NCBI GenBank assembly: GCA_024682395.1 | Contig: JAIKZH010000086.1 | Span: 1 to 38,704 of the forward strand | Direction of reading: 5' to 3' | Origin: Bacteroidaceae bacterium | GTDB lineage: Bacteria; Bacteroidota; Bacteroidia; Bacteroidales; Bacteroidaceae | DNA length: 38,704 bases | Shown here: positions 1-9,500 of the stretch, one piece after another | Layout of the letters: each line of letters opens with the position of its first letter | Numbering within the stretch: the stretch's first letter is position 1 | Notes under the pieces: generated by a model | Seen by the model: the letters and a program-made list of their open reading frames with translations, nothing else | The model's database searches: none | What the model was told of the DNA's origin: nothing | Position numbers and translations under genes: made by a program

Positions 1-239
1 TAAGAAAGAAGAGAGAGAGTGGACAAGAAACGAGATGATGATTAAAGTTTAGTAGATATTCAAAACGACTCAATAAGTAAACAAAGACAAACGGTTTTAG
101 TTGAAGAAATATAAAGGTTTATTGTTAATAAGGATATCAATAGGTATTAAGTAAGGTAATTTTTTAGTAAGTATTAGTTATTGGTAAAAGATTGTAAAAA
201 GGATTTGATTAGGTATTAATTTTAAGGTTAGTAATGAAG

Positions 240-275
240 AAGAGGCACTAGTGATAGTCCCTCTTTATTTTTTAT
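240..275 (+). terminator. Rho-independent terminator of an off-window plus-strand gene
   Basis: Arms AAGAGG (240-245) and CCTCTT (260-265) pair. Inside them, across a C/C mismatch, ACTA (247-250) pairs with TAGT (255-258) around a GTGA loop. A T-rich run follows at 266-275. It would end a transcript entering from the left. No convincing coding sequence is seen in 1-239, which is an AT-rich stretch with many short TAA/TAG stops. Confidence 0.6.
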
Positions 276-285
276 ATATTTACCG

Positions 286-418
286 TTTATATCATTCTCG
301 ACTGAGCCGATTTATATCATTCTCACCAATTTTAATCTTTTCCACCGACGGAAACATTCTTGTCAGCTTATAGTATTCCAATCAACTTATAGTATGTCCG
401 TAATTTTATATCATTCCC
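286..418. repeat. Three near-identical 14-nt copies overlapping the DUF3109 stop codon
   Basis: TTTATATCATTCTC occurs at 286-299 and 311-324, and TTTATATCATTCCC at 405-418. The third copy holds the last codons and stop of the DUF3109 gene, read on the minus strand. A second short repeat, CTTATAGTAT, occurs twice in the same gap around 367 and 386. The copies look like small local duplications downstream of the gene. No function is evident. Confidence 0.6.
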
Positions 419-990
419 GCTTTCTTAAGTTCAACTGCGGCGGTGTCGCATTCATTCCACCACTCTTCACCAAAACGGCGTATAAGAGGTTCTTTTAGGA
501 ACTTATACACTGGAAGAGATAATTTATCGCCTAAATCAACCGCACATTTGCATATATCCCATTTATCATAGTTTACTCCAATCATTCCGCCCGACAGATT
601 CTTTAGGCGAATAGGATATAAGTGGCATGAGATTGGTTTCTGAAATGAAATACGTCCTTCTCTGTAAGCTTTATCAAGCACACAATAACACAATCCATTA
701 GAATCATGTTGTGCATACACACAGTCTTTACCGTCAACTATACTGGTAACAAGCTCACCAGATGGGTCTGGATAAACCACACCTTGTTTCTCAATAACAT
801 CACGAGCCTCATCGGTGAGTTCACTCCATACAGCCTCAGTGGCTTCTTCCAACAACGGCACCTCATCAATATCTACAGGTGCGCCAGCATCACCTTCAAC
901 ACAACAACAACCTTTGCAGACATTTAAGTCACAGCAAAAGCACTTTGAAAACACATCTAATGAAACTAATGTATTTTGAATTTCTAACAT
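406..990 (-). CDS. DUF3109 family cysteine-cluster protein
   Basis: The 194-residue product is rich in cysteines: C17, C19, C20, C25 and C28-C30 near the N-terminus, then C90, C101, C103, C122, C147 and C149. The motif around SCHLYPIR (121-128) and the spacing fit DUF3109, a family related to YkgJ-type metal or iron-sulfur cluster-binding proteins that is common in Bacteroidetes. There is no signal peptide or membrane segment, so it should be cytosolic. Its reaction is unknown; metal or cluster binding is inferred from the cysteines. The start ATG at 990 gives the usual N-terminus, and no alternative start precedes it in frame. It appears to be a single-gene unit, with the divergent or absent left neighbour ended by the terminator at 240. 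Confidence 0.85.
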   Translation of the reverse strand: MLEIQNTLVSLDVFSKCFCCDLNVCKGCCCVEGDAGAPVDIDEVPLLEEATEAVWSELTDEARDVIEKQGVVYPDPSGELVTSIVDGKDCVYAQHDSNGLCYCVLDKAYREGRISFQKPISCHLYPIRLKNLSGGMIGVNYDKWDICKCAVDLGDKLSLPVYKFLKEPLIRRFGEEWWNECDTAAVELKKAGMI

Positions 991-1031
991 CTGATTTGTA
1001 TATTTATTTTCTATGAATCCACTATATTTTA

Positions 1032-1039
1032 CAAAGGTA
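1032..1039 (-). promoter_or_regulatory. Possible Bacteroidetes -7 promoter element for the DUF3109 gene
   Basis: On the minus strand the site reads TACCTTTG, matching TAnnTTTG, 42 bases ahead of the ATG at 990. No clear TTG-type -33 element lies 19-21 bases further upstream, so support is limited to the -7 box and its position. Confidence 0.35.
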
Positions 1040-1125
1040 CGACTTTTATTGATAAGTTAAGATATAAATAAATGATTTATTGATTCAAATCATATCATAA
1101 AACAAATATCGGGGGAAAACAAAGA

Positions 1126-1155
1126 AAATGATGGGTAAAGAAATACCCACCATTT
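1126..1155 (-). terminator. Hairpin terminator downstream of the DegT aminotransferase gene
   Basis: Twelve-base arms at 1126-1137 and 1144-1155 pair with one G/T wobble around the loop AAGAAA. Read on the minus strand the hairpin is followed by a T-rich run. It lies about 160 bases past the stop codon at 1318. Apart from this hairpin and the possible promoter at 1032, I see nothing coding in the 991-1317 gap. Confidence 0.5.
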
Positions 1156-1317
1156 CTATGAAAAGGTCCTCTACTGCGGAATCGAAATCAGACAATAAAT
1201 CAAATCCGACTAACGTATATTTGGGGCTATACCCTCGAAATATATGCAATAATAAGACCTAAATATAAATAATCTACAATAATGTCGAACAATTTCGATG
1301 ATTACAACTGTCGGTTA

Positions 1318-2571
1318 TTAATCAACGATTGACTCTTTGATTGCATCAACAATAAATCTGACATCATCTTCGGTTACATATGGTCCTGAAGGAAGACACA
1401 TACCAATCTTAAAGAGAGATTCACTAACACCATTTACATATGCTGGAGCATTAGCATAGACTGGTTGCTTGTGCATTGGCTTCCACAATGGACGTGATTC
1501 GATATTTAAAGCATCAAGAGCGATTCGTAAAGCCTCAACATTATCGTTAGGTTGACAATCAGTAGTAGGACAGTCAACGGCATGAATTACACCTGCTGCT
1601 CCCCCTACAGCACCTGTTATAACTTGCTTATATGCGTTTTCCTGACCTTTTATCTTTAGATCAGGACTGATAGTTATGACATTTAACCAATAATTAGAAT
1701 CATAATCAGGGTTAGGATTCTTATGAAACGAAATACCTTTCACATCCTTAAATAGTTCTTCATATAGAGAAGCAAGTTTCTGATGATGACGAATATGGTC
1801 AGCTGCTACGGTCATCTGTCCGCGACCGATACCAGCACAGATATTTGACATACGATAATTATAACCGATAGCAGAATGCTGATAATATGGATACGCATCT
1901 CTGGCTTGAGTAGCATACCACATTATATTATTTTTTGAGTCTTTATCTTCACAAATCAATGCACCACCTCCAGATGTGGTAATCATCTTGTTTCCATTAA
2001 AACTCAACACTCCAAATTTACCGAAAGTACCCAGAACATTTCCTTTATACTTAGAACCGAATCCTTCTGCAGCATCTTCAACCACAGGAATATCATACTT
2101 TCTTGATATCTCCATTATCTTATCACATTGATATGGCATTCCATATAAAGCGACAGGAACGATTGCTTTAGGTTTCTTACCAGTTTTAGCAATACGATCT
2201 TGTATAGCCTTCTCAAGAAGTTCCGGATCCATATTCCATGTATCTTTCTCACTATCTATAAAAACAGGAGTAGCACCGAGATAAGTTATAGGATTACTTG
2301 ACGCACAGAAAGTAAACGACTGCACACAAACTTCATCGCCAGGTCCGACTCCGCAAGATAGCAAAGCAAGGTGTACAGCAGCTGTACCTGCACTTAGAGC
2401 CACCACTTCTTTGTTTTCACCAACAAATTTCTGTAGATCCTCTTCGAAACCATTCACATTTGGTCCGAGTGGCACCACCCAGTTATCGTCGAATGCTTTT
2501 TGTACATATTTTACTTCGTTGCCAGATAAATGGCATAAGCATAATAAGATTCTTTTTTCTCTCTTTTCCAT
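1318..2571 (-). CDS. DegT/DnrJ/EryC1/StrS-type PLP sugar aminotransferase
   Basis: This 417-residue protein is a fold-type I, PLP-dependent aminotransferase of the family that puts an amino group on a keto nucleotide-sugar. Visible family marks are AGTAAVHLAL (61-70) for phosphate binding, VVEDAAEGFGS (163-173) with the ring-contacting D166, and SFNGNKMITTSGGG (190-203) with the Schiff-base lysine K195. The relatives PglE, PseC and WecE make 4-amino sugars. Which nucleotide sugar is used here cannot be read from the sequence. Residues about 307-342 form an insertion with a Gly/Ala-rich run (GAVGGAAG) and two cysteines, not found in the shortest family members. Other polysaccharide genes lie elsewhere in the window, but none is adjacent, so its pathway is open. 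Confidence 0.88.
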   Translation of the reverse strand: MEKREKRILLCLCHLSGNEVKYVQKAFDDNWVVPLGPNVNGFEEDLQKFVGENKEVVALSAGTAAVHLALLSCGVGPGDEVCVQSFTFCASSNPITYLGATPVFIDSEKDTWNMDPELLEKAIQDRIAKTGKKPKAIVPVALYGMPYQCDKIMEISRKYDIPVVEDAAEGFGSKYKGNVLGTFGKFGVLSFNGNKMITTSGGGALICEDKDSKNNIMWYATQARDAYPYYQHSAIGYNYRMSNICAGIGRGQMTVAADHIRHHQKLASLYEELFKDVKGISFHKNPNPDYDSNYWLNVITISPDLKIKGQENAYKQVITGAVGGAAGVIHAVDCPTTDCQPNDNVEALRIALDALNIESRPLWKPMHKQPVYANAPAYVNGVSESLFKIGMCLPSGPYVTEDDVRFIVDAIKESIVD

Positions 2572-2670
2572 ATGTTGTTTTTACCTTTCAATAAGTTGCA
2601 AAGCGAAAGTTGATAATAAAGGATAAACCTCTTTATTATGAATAAAACTCACTATTAAAAAAGAATAGTT

Positions 2671-3726
2671 TTATGATTCATCCGAATCATTATTTGTCAA
2701 GTTAACATTTGTTGTCTTATGGTCACTGATTGTAATCATTGCAATCAATGATCTTAAATGTTCTTGCAACTGTTTATATTGAGGACTGTCCTTAAATCTT
2801 GTATTTCGTCGCAGCATCTGAACCACATCGGCCTGACTATGTTGATAACAAGCCAATTCGTTATCAAGTTGCTGTTTGGCTGTCGCCAATTGTTTTATTT
2901 CCTTTTCTCTTGCTCTACGAAGAGATTGACACACTGGTGTCATAGCTTCCATGACTATATTTTCCATAAGATGATGCCCCTGTATATACATATAGACATT
3001 ATCAGGCTGAACCCCCAAAGAGGCAAGTTCTTCTTTCAAAGGATTAATTCGTCCTTTAGCCTCAGGATAGTTACGTTGGAGCCATGCCAGTTTTCTATTT
3101 ACATTACGTCGCAATTCTTCTAAAGCGACTTCAGGTTTGAATATATTTAGATTTTGAATTTTAGTTATATTGCCGAATGAAGACAATGAGAATTGTTGTC
3201 CTAATCCTTCACGATTAATCCATATAGCCCACACAAACAGATCATAAATAATTCTTGAGAAAGCAGACAGATAAGCTTCGAAATCAAAAATCTTACGATC
3301 ATTTAAGGTTGACATGACACTGACTTCGTGAAGACTTGGTGCATAACATTGAAAATTCTCTATAGAATAAACGTATGTGTGCACCACATATGGGTTACTG
3401 AGTATCCAATGACTAATAGGAGAATGTCCTTGCAGAAGATAATCATAATCCGCATCTACACAAGCAATCATACTTGTACCCAATCCTTGTCCGAGTCGAT
3501 TCATAATCGCAGTCTTCTTACCTCTTGAAAGGTTTGTGCGCGAAGGTAGTACGACCTCGAAACCAAGTTTATCCGTTTCGAATTCAGCCAGCACATCTCT
3601 CCAGAAAAATATATCGTCGTAACTTTCTACATAAACGATAACCTTCTGTCTCTTCCATTTAGGTCGCATGCTATTGGCAGCATCGAAATAATTAGAATTT
3701 AGGTTGTCAACAAGTCTTTTACTCAA
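2671..3726 (-). CDS. DUF4435 (TOPRIM-like) protein, possible PARIS AriB-type effector
   Basis: The 351-residue protein opens with a TOPRIM-like core: VYVESYDD (31-38, E34), ACVDADYDY (88-96, with D91 and D93) and VYSIENF (119-125, E123). This E, DxD and SIEN(F/Y) order is the pattern of DUF4435, the domain of AriB, the nuclease effector of PARIS. The C-terminal third (about 268-335) is charged and predicted coiled coil, followed by a polar, Asn/Asp-rich end. It sits 47 bases downstream of the ATPase gene on the same strand, so the two are probably co-transcribed with the TM2 gene. Nuclease activity is an inference from the conserved acidic residues. In Bacteroidales such pairs may also be old chromosomal residents with another role. 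Confidence 0.78.
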   Translation of the reverse strand: MSKRLVDNLNSNYFDAANSMRPKWKRQKVIVYVESYDDIFFWRDVLAEFETDKLGFEVVLPSRTNLSRGKKTAIMNRLGQGLGTSMIACVDADYDYLLQGHSPISHWILSNPYVVHTYVYSIENFQCYAPSLHEVSVMSTLNDRKIFDFEAYLSAFSRIIYDLFVWAIWINREGLGQQFSLSSFGNITKIQNLNIFKPEVALEELRRNVNRKLAWLQRNYPEAKGRINPLKEELASLGVQPDNVYMYIQGHHLMENIVMEAMTPVCQSLRRAREKEIKQLATAKQQLDNELACYQHSQADVVQMLRRNTRFKDSPQYKQLQEHLRSLIAMITISDHKTTNVNLTNNDSDES

Positions 3727-3773
3727 GTGTGTAATATCTATATATTAAACAAAACCTTATTAAAGAATTAGTG

Positions 3774-4598
3774 CTATACAAGCACGTCTTCCACCTCTGT
3801 TACAATATCCATCCATCCGTCCATGATAAGCGCAGGAGAATGAGTAGAGAGTATTATCTGAGCATTAGGATTAAGTTCGCGAATAATATTAATAAGTTGT
3901 TTCTGCCATTCGATATGCAGGCTTATCTCAGGTTCATCCATTAACAAAGCATAATGTTCTCCATTTTCAACAAGTACGGTCATCATTATCACAAGCATCT
4001 GTTTTTCACCAGATGACAAGTCATAAGGATTTAAAGTATCACCCGACTGTATGAATTGGATTTCATTACTTGATCTGTCAATAGACTTGTTAGTATCTTT
4101 GAACAACTCGTCAATCATATCCTGGAAGCGAGTCTTCGCTAAAGAGACCTGCATTGCCTTCTGCTGATCTTCAGGTTTACCACTCGTCAGTAAAGCAATC
4201 ATCTGATTACCTATATTCACCTGATAATCGAGATAACGTTTCTGGAGTCTGTATAAATGCCAGTCCAATTCGGTTTTCACACGAGTATCAGCCAACTTCT
4301 CGAGTAAACTACTATTGATTAGAGGGCGATCGAACGAACGTATTACATCAAACTTAATACAATCCATTCCTTTTGGTGCAAGTTTAAGCGTTATACCCTG
4401 AGTGAGTTCACCAGCAGGCATTTCTCCATTTTCCAATAGACTTAGTCCTTTTGCAAAATGATTGATTATGGTACTTTTACCAACACCATTGATACCACTA
4501 AGAATGTTTACAGTCGGATTAAGTTGCCATTTCACATGAACTCCGCGATGCCACAGATCTTGGATTTCAATACTTTCTATGTAATCAGCATATTTCAT
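3774..4598 (-). CDS. ABC/AAA-type ATPase (SMC/OLD-like), partner of the DUF4435 protein
   Basis: A compact 274-residue ATPase with all expected motifs: Walker A GINGVGKST (35-43), signature LSSGEKQ (194-200), Walker B ALLMDEPE (217-224), the D-loop EISLH after it, and the switch histidine H253 in STHSP. The segment between Walker A and signature (about 50-190) is short and helical, far smaller than in SMC, RecN or OLD proteins. The protein is therefore close to a bare ATPase head, and is also shorter than most AriA-type ATPases as I recall them. Its start overlaps the TM2 stop by four bases (ATGA), showing translational coupling. The DUF4435 gene follows. A sensor or scaffold role for the ATPase is inferred from PARIS and OLD-like systems. 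Confidence 0.85.
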   Translation of the reverse strand: MKYADYIESIEIQDLWHRGVHVKWQLNPTVNILSGINGVGKSTIINHFAKGLSLLENGEMPAGELTQGITLKLAPKGMDCIKFDVIRSFDRPLINSSLLEKLADTRVKTELDWHLYRLQKRYLDYQVNIGNQMIALLTSGKPEDQQKAMQVSLAKTRFQDMIDELFKDTNKSIDRSSNEIQFIQSGDTLNPYDLSSGEKQMLVIMMTVLVENGEHYALLMDEPEISLHIEWQKQLINIIRELNPNAQIILSTHSPALIMDGWMDIVTEVEDVLV

Positions 4599-4939
4599 AA
4601 TACATTCATTATTCGTTCGAGATTCTTTGTACGAGTATCTTTCATTATAAAAAACAAATCAATAAACCACCATATGACACCTACACCGCAACATAGAGTG
4701 AGTAATAACTTACCTATACCAATTCCGATATCACCGATTAAGAAACGGTCAATACCTAATTCCCCCAAAAATATGGATATTAATAGGTTCACAATAGGAT
4801 TTACATAATTACGACTATTAACCAGCATTTCTTTATCGGGGTTAGCATACAAAAGACGTTCCCTGAGCATCGGAATAGACTCTGGAGGGAAATAACCTTC
4901 TTTATAAGCTAAAAATAAGTTAACCTTATCTGCATTCAT
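4595..4939 (-). CDS. TM2 domain membrane protein, first gene of the ATPase/DUF4435 operon
   Basis: The 114-residue product has a soluble N-terminal part (1-45) and a TM2 domain (about 46-105): two membrane helices joined by a short turn. Characteristic residues are GELGIDRFLIGD (58-69), GIGIGKLL and the WWFIDLFFI segment with its conserved aspartate. TM2 proteins are widespread and mostly uncharacterised. The TM2 region alone gives membrane location, not function. Its stop overlaps the ATPase start by four bases, and a good Bacteroidetes-type promoter lies just upstream. The context suggests it tethers or senses for the downstream ATPase/DUF4435 pair, which is inference only. Confidence 0.85.
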   Translation of the reverse strand: MNADKVNLFLAYKEGYFPPESIPMLRERLLYANPDKEMLVNSRNYVNPIVNLLISIFLGELGIDRFLIGDIGIGIGKLLLTLCCGVGVIWWFIDLFFIMKDTRTKNLERIMNVL

Positions 4940-4976
4940 CGTTATAGTATTTAAGATTTATAACATTCATTACACC

Positions 4977-5008
4977 GCAAAAATAAGAATAATATTTATA
5001 CAAACAAA
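4977..5008 (-). promoter_or_regulatory. Promoter of the TM2-ATPase-DUF4435 operon
   Basis: On the minus strand a TTTG -33 element (5008-5005) and a TATTTTTGC -7 element (4985-4977) are separated by 19 bases, matching the Bacteroidetes sigma-ABfr consensus. The -7 box lies about 38 bases from the TM2 ATG at 4939. The presence of a single promoter here and none obvious inside the operon supports co-transcription of the three genes. Confidence 0.6.
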
Positions 5009-5065
5009 ATATATTCAATAAATTATTAATAATAAAACATCATACTATATGATTGAGCTATTCAT

Positions 5066-6148
5066 TTAATTAAGTTTTAATAGTACATGTTCACCATTCT
5101 TCGTAAATCCTGTAGCATAAAAAGTATCGTCGTCATTTCCTTTTGATATAGAACACAAATACATACCAACTCGATAACTTTTCTTGAAAGTTCCATTCCA
5201 ATCAAATTTTAGAATATAGGTTTTCATTTTCATAAGATCAGAATCGTCTTTGTAAAAATCACCTATATACATGAGATACACATAGCGTTCATCACAACAA
5301 TATCCTAAGTACGAGTATGGAACCTTTTCGTTATAAACAACCATTGGTTGTTGCATTCCAGTTACAGAAAATGTTCTGTACTTGATATCCATTTTTTTAG
5401 GTCCTTCTATTCTTTTCTGAATATTTAAATCATTATCATAGAATTCAATAACAGACGGACCAAAATAAGCATATACAATCTGTTCAGTATTGTTGTTACG
5501 AATAATCCGACCATCAACTGCCACTGCTCTTGTGTAGTATTCGTATTCTTGAGTTGGAAGTTCAAACTCTTTTGCATCGGGTTCAATCTGTATAAATCGT
5601 TGTATCCCTTGTTCGATGCCTTGATTTATGTTTAATGATTCATCACTGAAACAATAAGGGTTTTCAACAATAAATCCATCTTTGAAAGGCACAACTGTTG
5701 GCGAAGTTGTCACAACGTTTTTAGTTATTATAGGAGAGTAATTAGGATTTGTAATAACAGAATCTATATCTACAAATGCAAACTGAGATTTGACAAAATC
5801 GTTTACAAATAGTAAATTATCATTCATGTCAACATTGGCACTTAAGAGTTCTCCACGTCCGTTTCCATGATTAAAATATTTAGCTATCAGATCTTGTGAT
5901 TTGAGATTACGGAATTCTATATAGCTATCATTTTGTGGATTATTCCGAAGAACAATCAAAATACTATCCTTGTAAACCCAAAAACTGCGAGCTCCTAAAT
6001 AAAGAGAATCATTTACATCTAAAGTATCAATCACACATTCCTGTGATTGGTTTAAAATCTCTTCGTTCAAAATCTCAGTGTTTACAGATATCTTCTTTGT
6101 ACAACACGAAAGCATTAATGGTAATATAAACAGGATGTATCTTCTCAT
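5066..6148 (-). CDS. Six-bladed beta-propeller lipoprotein (BF3164-like)
   Basis: A 360-residue exported protein. The N-terminus is a short basic and hydrophobic signal ending in MLSCC, giving a lipobox with the lipidated cysteine at C15. It is therefore probably anchored in the outer or cytoplasmic membrane and faces the periplasm or cell surface. The rest is all-beta, with repeating segments such as FWVYKDSILIVL and FVDIDSVI, and fits the TolB-like six-bladed propeller lipoproteins abundant in Bacteroides and Prevotella. No catalytic motif is visible and the ligand is unknown. It seems to be transcribed alone from a promoter near 6360, and is separated from the GH98 gene by a terminator at 6450. 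Confidence 0.7.
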   Translation of the reverse strand: MRRYILFILPLMLSCCTKKISVNTEILNEEILNQSQECVIDTLDVNDSLYLGARSFWVYKDSILIVLRNNPQNDSYIEFRNLKSQDLIAKYFNHGNGRGELLSANVDMNDNLLFVNDFVKSQFAFVDIDSVITNPNYSPIITKNVVTTSPTVVPFKDGFIVENPYCFSDESLNINQGIEQGIQRFIQIEPDAKEFELPTQEYEYYTRAVAVDGRIIRNNNTEQIVYAYFGPSVIEFYDNDLNIQKRIEGPKKMDIKYRTFSVTGMQQPMVVYNEKVPYSYLGYCCDERYVYLMYIGDFYKDDSDLMKMKTYILKFDWNGTFKKSYRVGMYLCSISKGNDDDTFYATGFTKNGEHVLLKLN

Positions 6149-6358
6149 TTGGTTAGAATTGAATAGTTAAATTAGTAATGGAATTAAATAATGGATTTAT
6201 CAAGGAGTTGAATCTATTGTTAGTGTTTAACTTTCTCATGACATCTTATTATATTATAATGAGGGACATGATTAAGCTACGATGGTAAGACTTATGATGT
6301 AAAAACTTTCCACATCATAAAGACTTATATGAATTTGTTGCAAGGTTATCAACATAAG

Positions 6359-6386
6359 GCAAAGATATAAAAAAATCAAACAACAA
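6359..6386 (-). promoter_or_regulatory. Probable promoter of the beta-propeller lipoprotein gene
   Basis: The minus strand reads TATCTTTGC (6367-6359), an excellent -7 box, with a TTG (6386-6384) 16 bases upstream of it as a slightly close -33 element. The implied transcript would have a leader of roughly 200 bases before the ATG at 6148. Apart from this site and the terminator at 6450, the 6149-6503 gap shows nothing coding. Confidence 0.5.
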
Positions 6387-6449
6387 GCATGTTTTTAACA
6401 AAAAATTTAAATTGCCGTAGAATTGGAGCCCATACATTAACAAACAAAA

Positions 6450-6477
6450 AGGATGTGCCTTTTTCAAGACACATCCT
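6450..6477 (-). terminator. Rho-independent terminator of the GH98 gene
   Basis: AGGATGTG (6450-6457) pairs with CACATCCT (6470-6477) across a 12-base loop. Read on the minus strand the stem is followed by TTTTTG. It begins 27 bases past the GH98 stop, exactly where a terminator is expected. Confidence 0.75.
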
Positions 6478-6503
6478 AATTTATATATTAAGAAATCTAT
6501 TGA

Positions 6504-9500
6504 TTACTTAACGAGAAGTTTCAATGTAGTACCATCTGACATCTTAACGACATTAACGCCATTCTGAGGAGCATTTACGCGTGCACCTGCAGCGTTGAAG
6601 ATTTCAACTGGAGTACCGCCGATAACCTTGTTAAGAGTTGAGATAGAGTTAGCCTGAGTGATCAAGCCGATAGTCTTGATACCTGAAGAGATGTTAGCAT
6701 TGTCCATGTAAGCATAGAATGGAGCCAATGTGTAACCATCATTTTGTTCCTTCTGATAGAATGCTGCACCAGATACATTAGCAAGAGATCTGAATACATA
6801 TGTACCAGTTGCAGGAGTCATAGTCTTGTAAGTACCGATGAGGTTACCGTTCTTCAAGTTGTCAGTAGCTTTAACCACTACATTGTTAGCTGAGAATGTA
6901 ACAGCTGAATTACCTAAGAACAACAATGGTCTGTTAGCTTCAGTTGAATTAACTTCAGTAATCAACGCATTCTTAGAAGTAGAAGATTCGTCAACAAGTT
7001 GAGAAATCTTGTAAGCAGTTACACCACTTGGTATTGATGAAGCAAATGGTATGCACAACAATGTAAATGAGTTAAGTTTAGTTGAGAATGATGCTGCGTT
7101 AGCAGTGATGTCATAAGGAGCGAAGAATGGACATACATTTGAGCCCTTAGTCAAGTACATTCTCTTAACAGCAACTGAACCATTATCACCACTGATGCTG
7201 TAGATAGAAACCTTTCTCAATGAAGAGCGACGATCTGAAACATTCTGAGCAGCGAAGAGTGCATTGATATCAATAACCTTAGTGAGGTTGTCAGAATTCT
7301 GAGGGTTCCAGTAGCCTTGTTCAGCGATTGTTGCACCTGAAGCATCAATGAATCTTACACCCCACGGATTAGTGAATGCAGTTGTTTCGATAGTAAGTTG
7401 ATTGAAGTCATCTTTACCTTCGAGATTATGGAAGAGTTCAACACTATTTTCACCACTTGCTGTCCATGAGAAAGTGTAAACACCATTACGTTCAGCCCAA
7501 GTACAAGAACCAGTTGTTGAGCCATATTCATATCCTACTTCAGCAATCTCAGGTTCCTTTGTAGAACCATCAACAAGAACGATGTTAGAAGCAGTGTAGC
7601 TATTACCGTTCTTAACAACTACGTTAGACTTGTTAGAAAGACGGCTTGCGTTGTCAACATAGATGAGACAATTAGGATTAGCAGAAGTCAACTCGATAGC
7701 AGAAGCATTAGTAAGACCAGTTGCATCGATATTCATTGCAGCGTTATCTGCCAATGCAGCCTTAGCATTATCTGAAAGTTCACCGCTACCAGACATATAG
7801 TAATCAATTGGAGAATTATTCTTGTGAGCATTGATACGATAGATTGTACCAGCTGCAGAGCCCCATCCTGTCTTCATTGCGTTGAGGTGAACATAACCTG
7901 AATTGATGCCTGAAAGATCGAATGTAGCAACACCGTTAGTGATTGTTTCAGTTAATTCTACATAATCCTTGTTGTCATCGTTATCAGTTTGACGGTTCAA
8001 GAGAGCACGTACAGTTACGCCATCAGTACCGTAAACATTGATCTTATCGCAACCAGTAAGGTCCATATATTTATTAGAACGTACTTCGTTGTCACCAGCG
8101 AGGAGAGTACCACCTGCAACAGCCTTAACTTCAGAGTAGATGTTTTCAAGATTTGAAGAAACAGATGCACTTCCGTTCACGCCATTCCATTGGTTGAATG
8201 CAAAGTTTTTGAATGGAATTTCACCCTTCTTCTCAGCACGAAGAACGTTAACTTTGAAGAGAATCTGTTGTAAGTTCATTGTAACAGTTGAGCTACCAGA
8301 GTTAGTTGCATTCCATACAAACTTAGAAACCATTGGGTTGTCTGTTCTGTAGTTAGCATAGTTCAAATTATATTTACTATTCCAGAATGCACCACCATTG
8401 ATGTCGCTTCCGCTTGCGCCATAAACATTAAGAGTTTGGAATACATCGTCACCTGTATAATCAAGTGTCATGTTAGATACCTTAGAGAAGTCTGCAGAAC
8501 CGAAGTTGAGAGTCAATGTACCGCTCTTACCAGCAGGGAGAGAGATAACACCTGTAGATGAATCGAATGAGAGATCACCACCTGCACTCAAATCTGATAA
8601 TTTAGCAGCATATATACCAGATTCTTTATCATAGTTAAATGTTGCAACAGAGCCACCTGAATATCCACCATCGCCTTCTATATAAGGATTATCTTGATTG
8701 ATTGGATTTACTGGGACAACTGTTAAATTATCTATATATACATTTGATCCACTACCTGTAGCCTTAAGCCAGAAATCATGTTTACCAGCACTAATATCTA
8801 CAATATTCTCACTTTCTTGCCAGTTACTCTTACTGCCTGTGCCATTGAAAGTAACAGTACCCTTGTCATTATTTTCGTTATCTAGGTAGAAATGATAAAA
8901 TCTATTTTGACCACCAGTATTAGAATAACGGAACTTTACACGATACTGACCTGATGCAGCAACTGTGAGATAATAGTGAAGAGCTGCATTTGAATTAGTA
9001 CCCATTACCATATATCCCATACCTGCATGACCTGAAACATCAGATTCAAATGCATATGGATTTGTCTGGCAATTTTGAACGCTTCGACGGTCCATATCTT
9101 CAGCTTCATACTGAACTGTTCCATAGTATGTATTAGGTTGTCTTGGAGTACCTATATGAGCGCTCTTAGGGTTGCTCTTAGATGGAGTTTTATTACCTCG
9201 ACAATTAATTTTAAGATCCACTGGACCTACGTGTTTTACATGAACAGTGTATGAGCCATTATTATATTCTTCGCTGATACTATAACTATTTCTTGTATTA
9301 CCAGACGTACGATTTGTTGCATTATAAGTTGGCTTTGAAGAACAACCATGAACAGTGATATCATCAGTACGAACCTGAGTTGAGTCATCACGGAAATTAT
9401 TAAGGTAAATATCGAAATGATCGTTATACTCGCGGAACAAACCTGAAGAATATTTGTCTAAAGCTATTTCAAGGCGGTCGCATGTGCTATATTGCAATGG

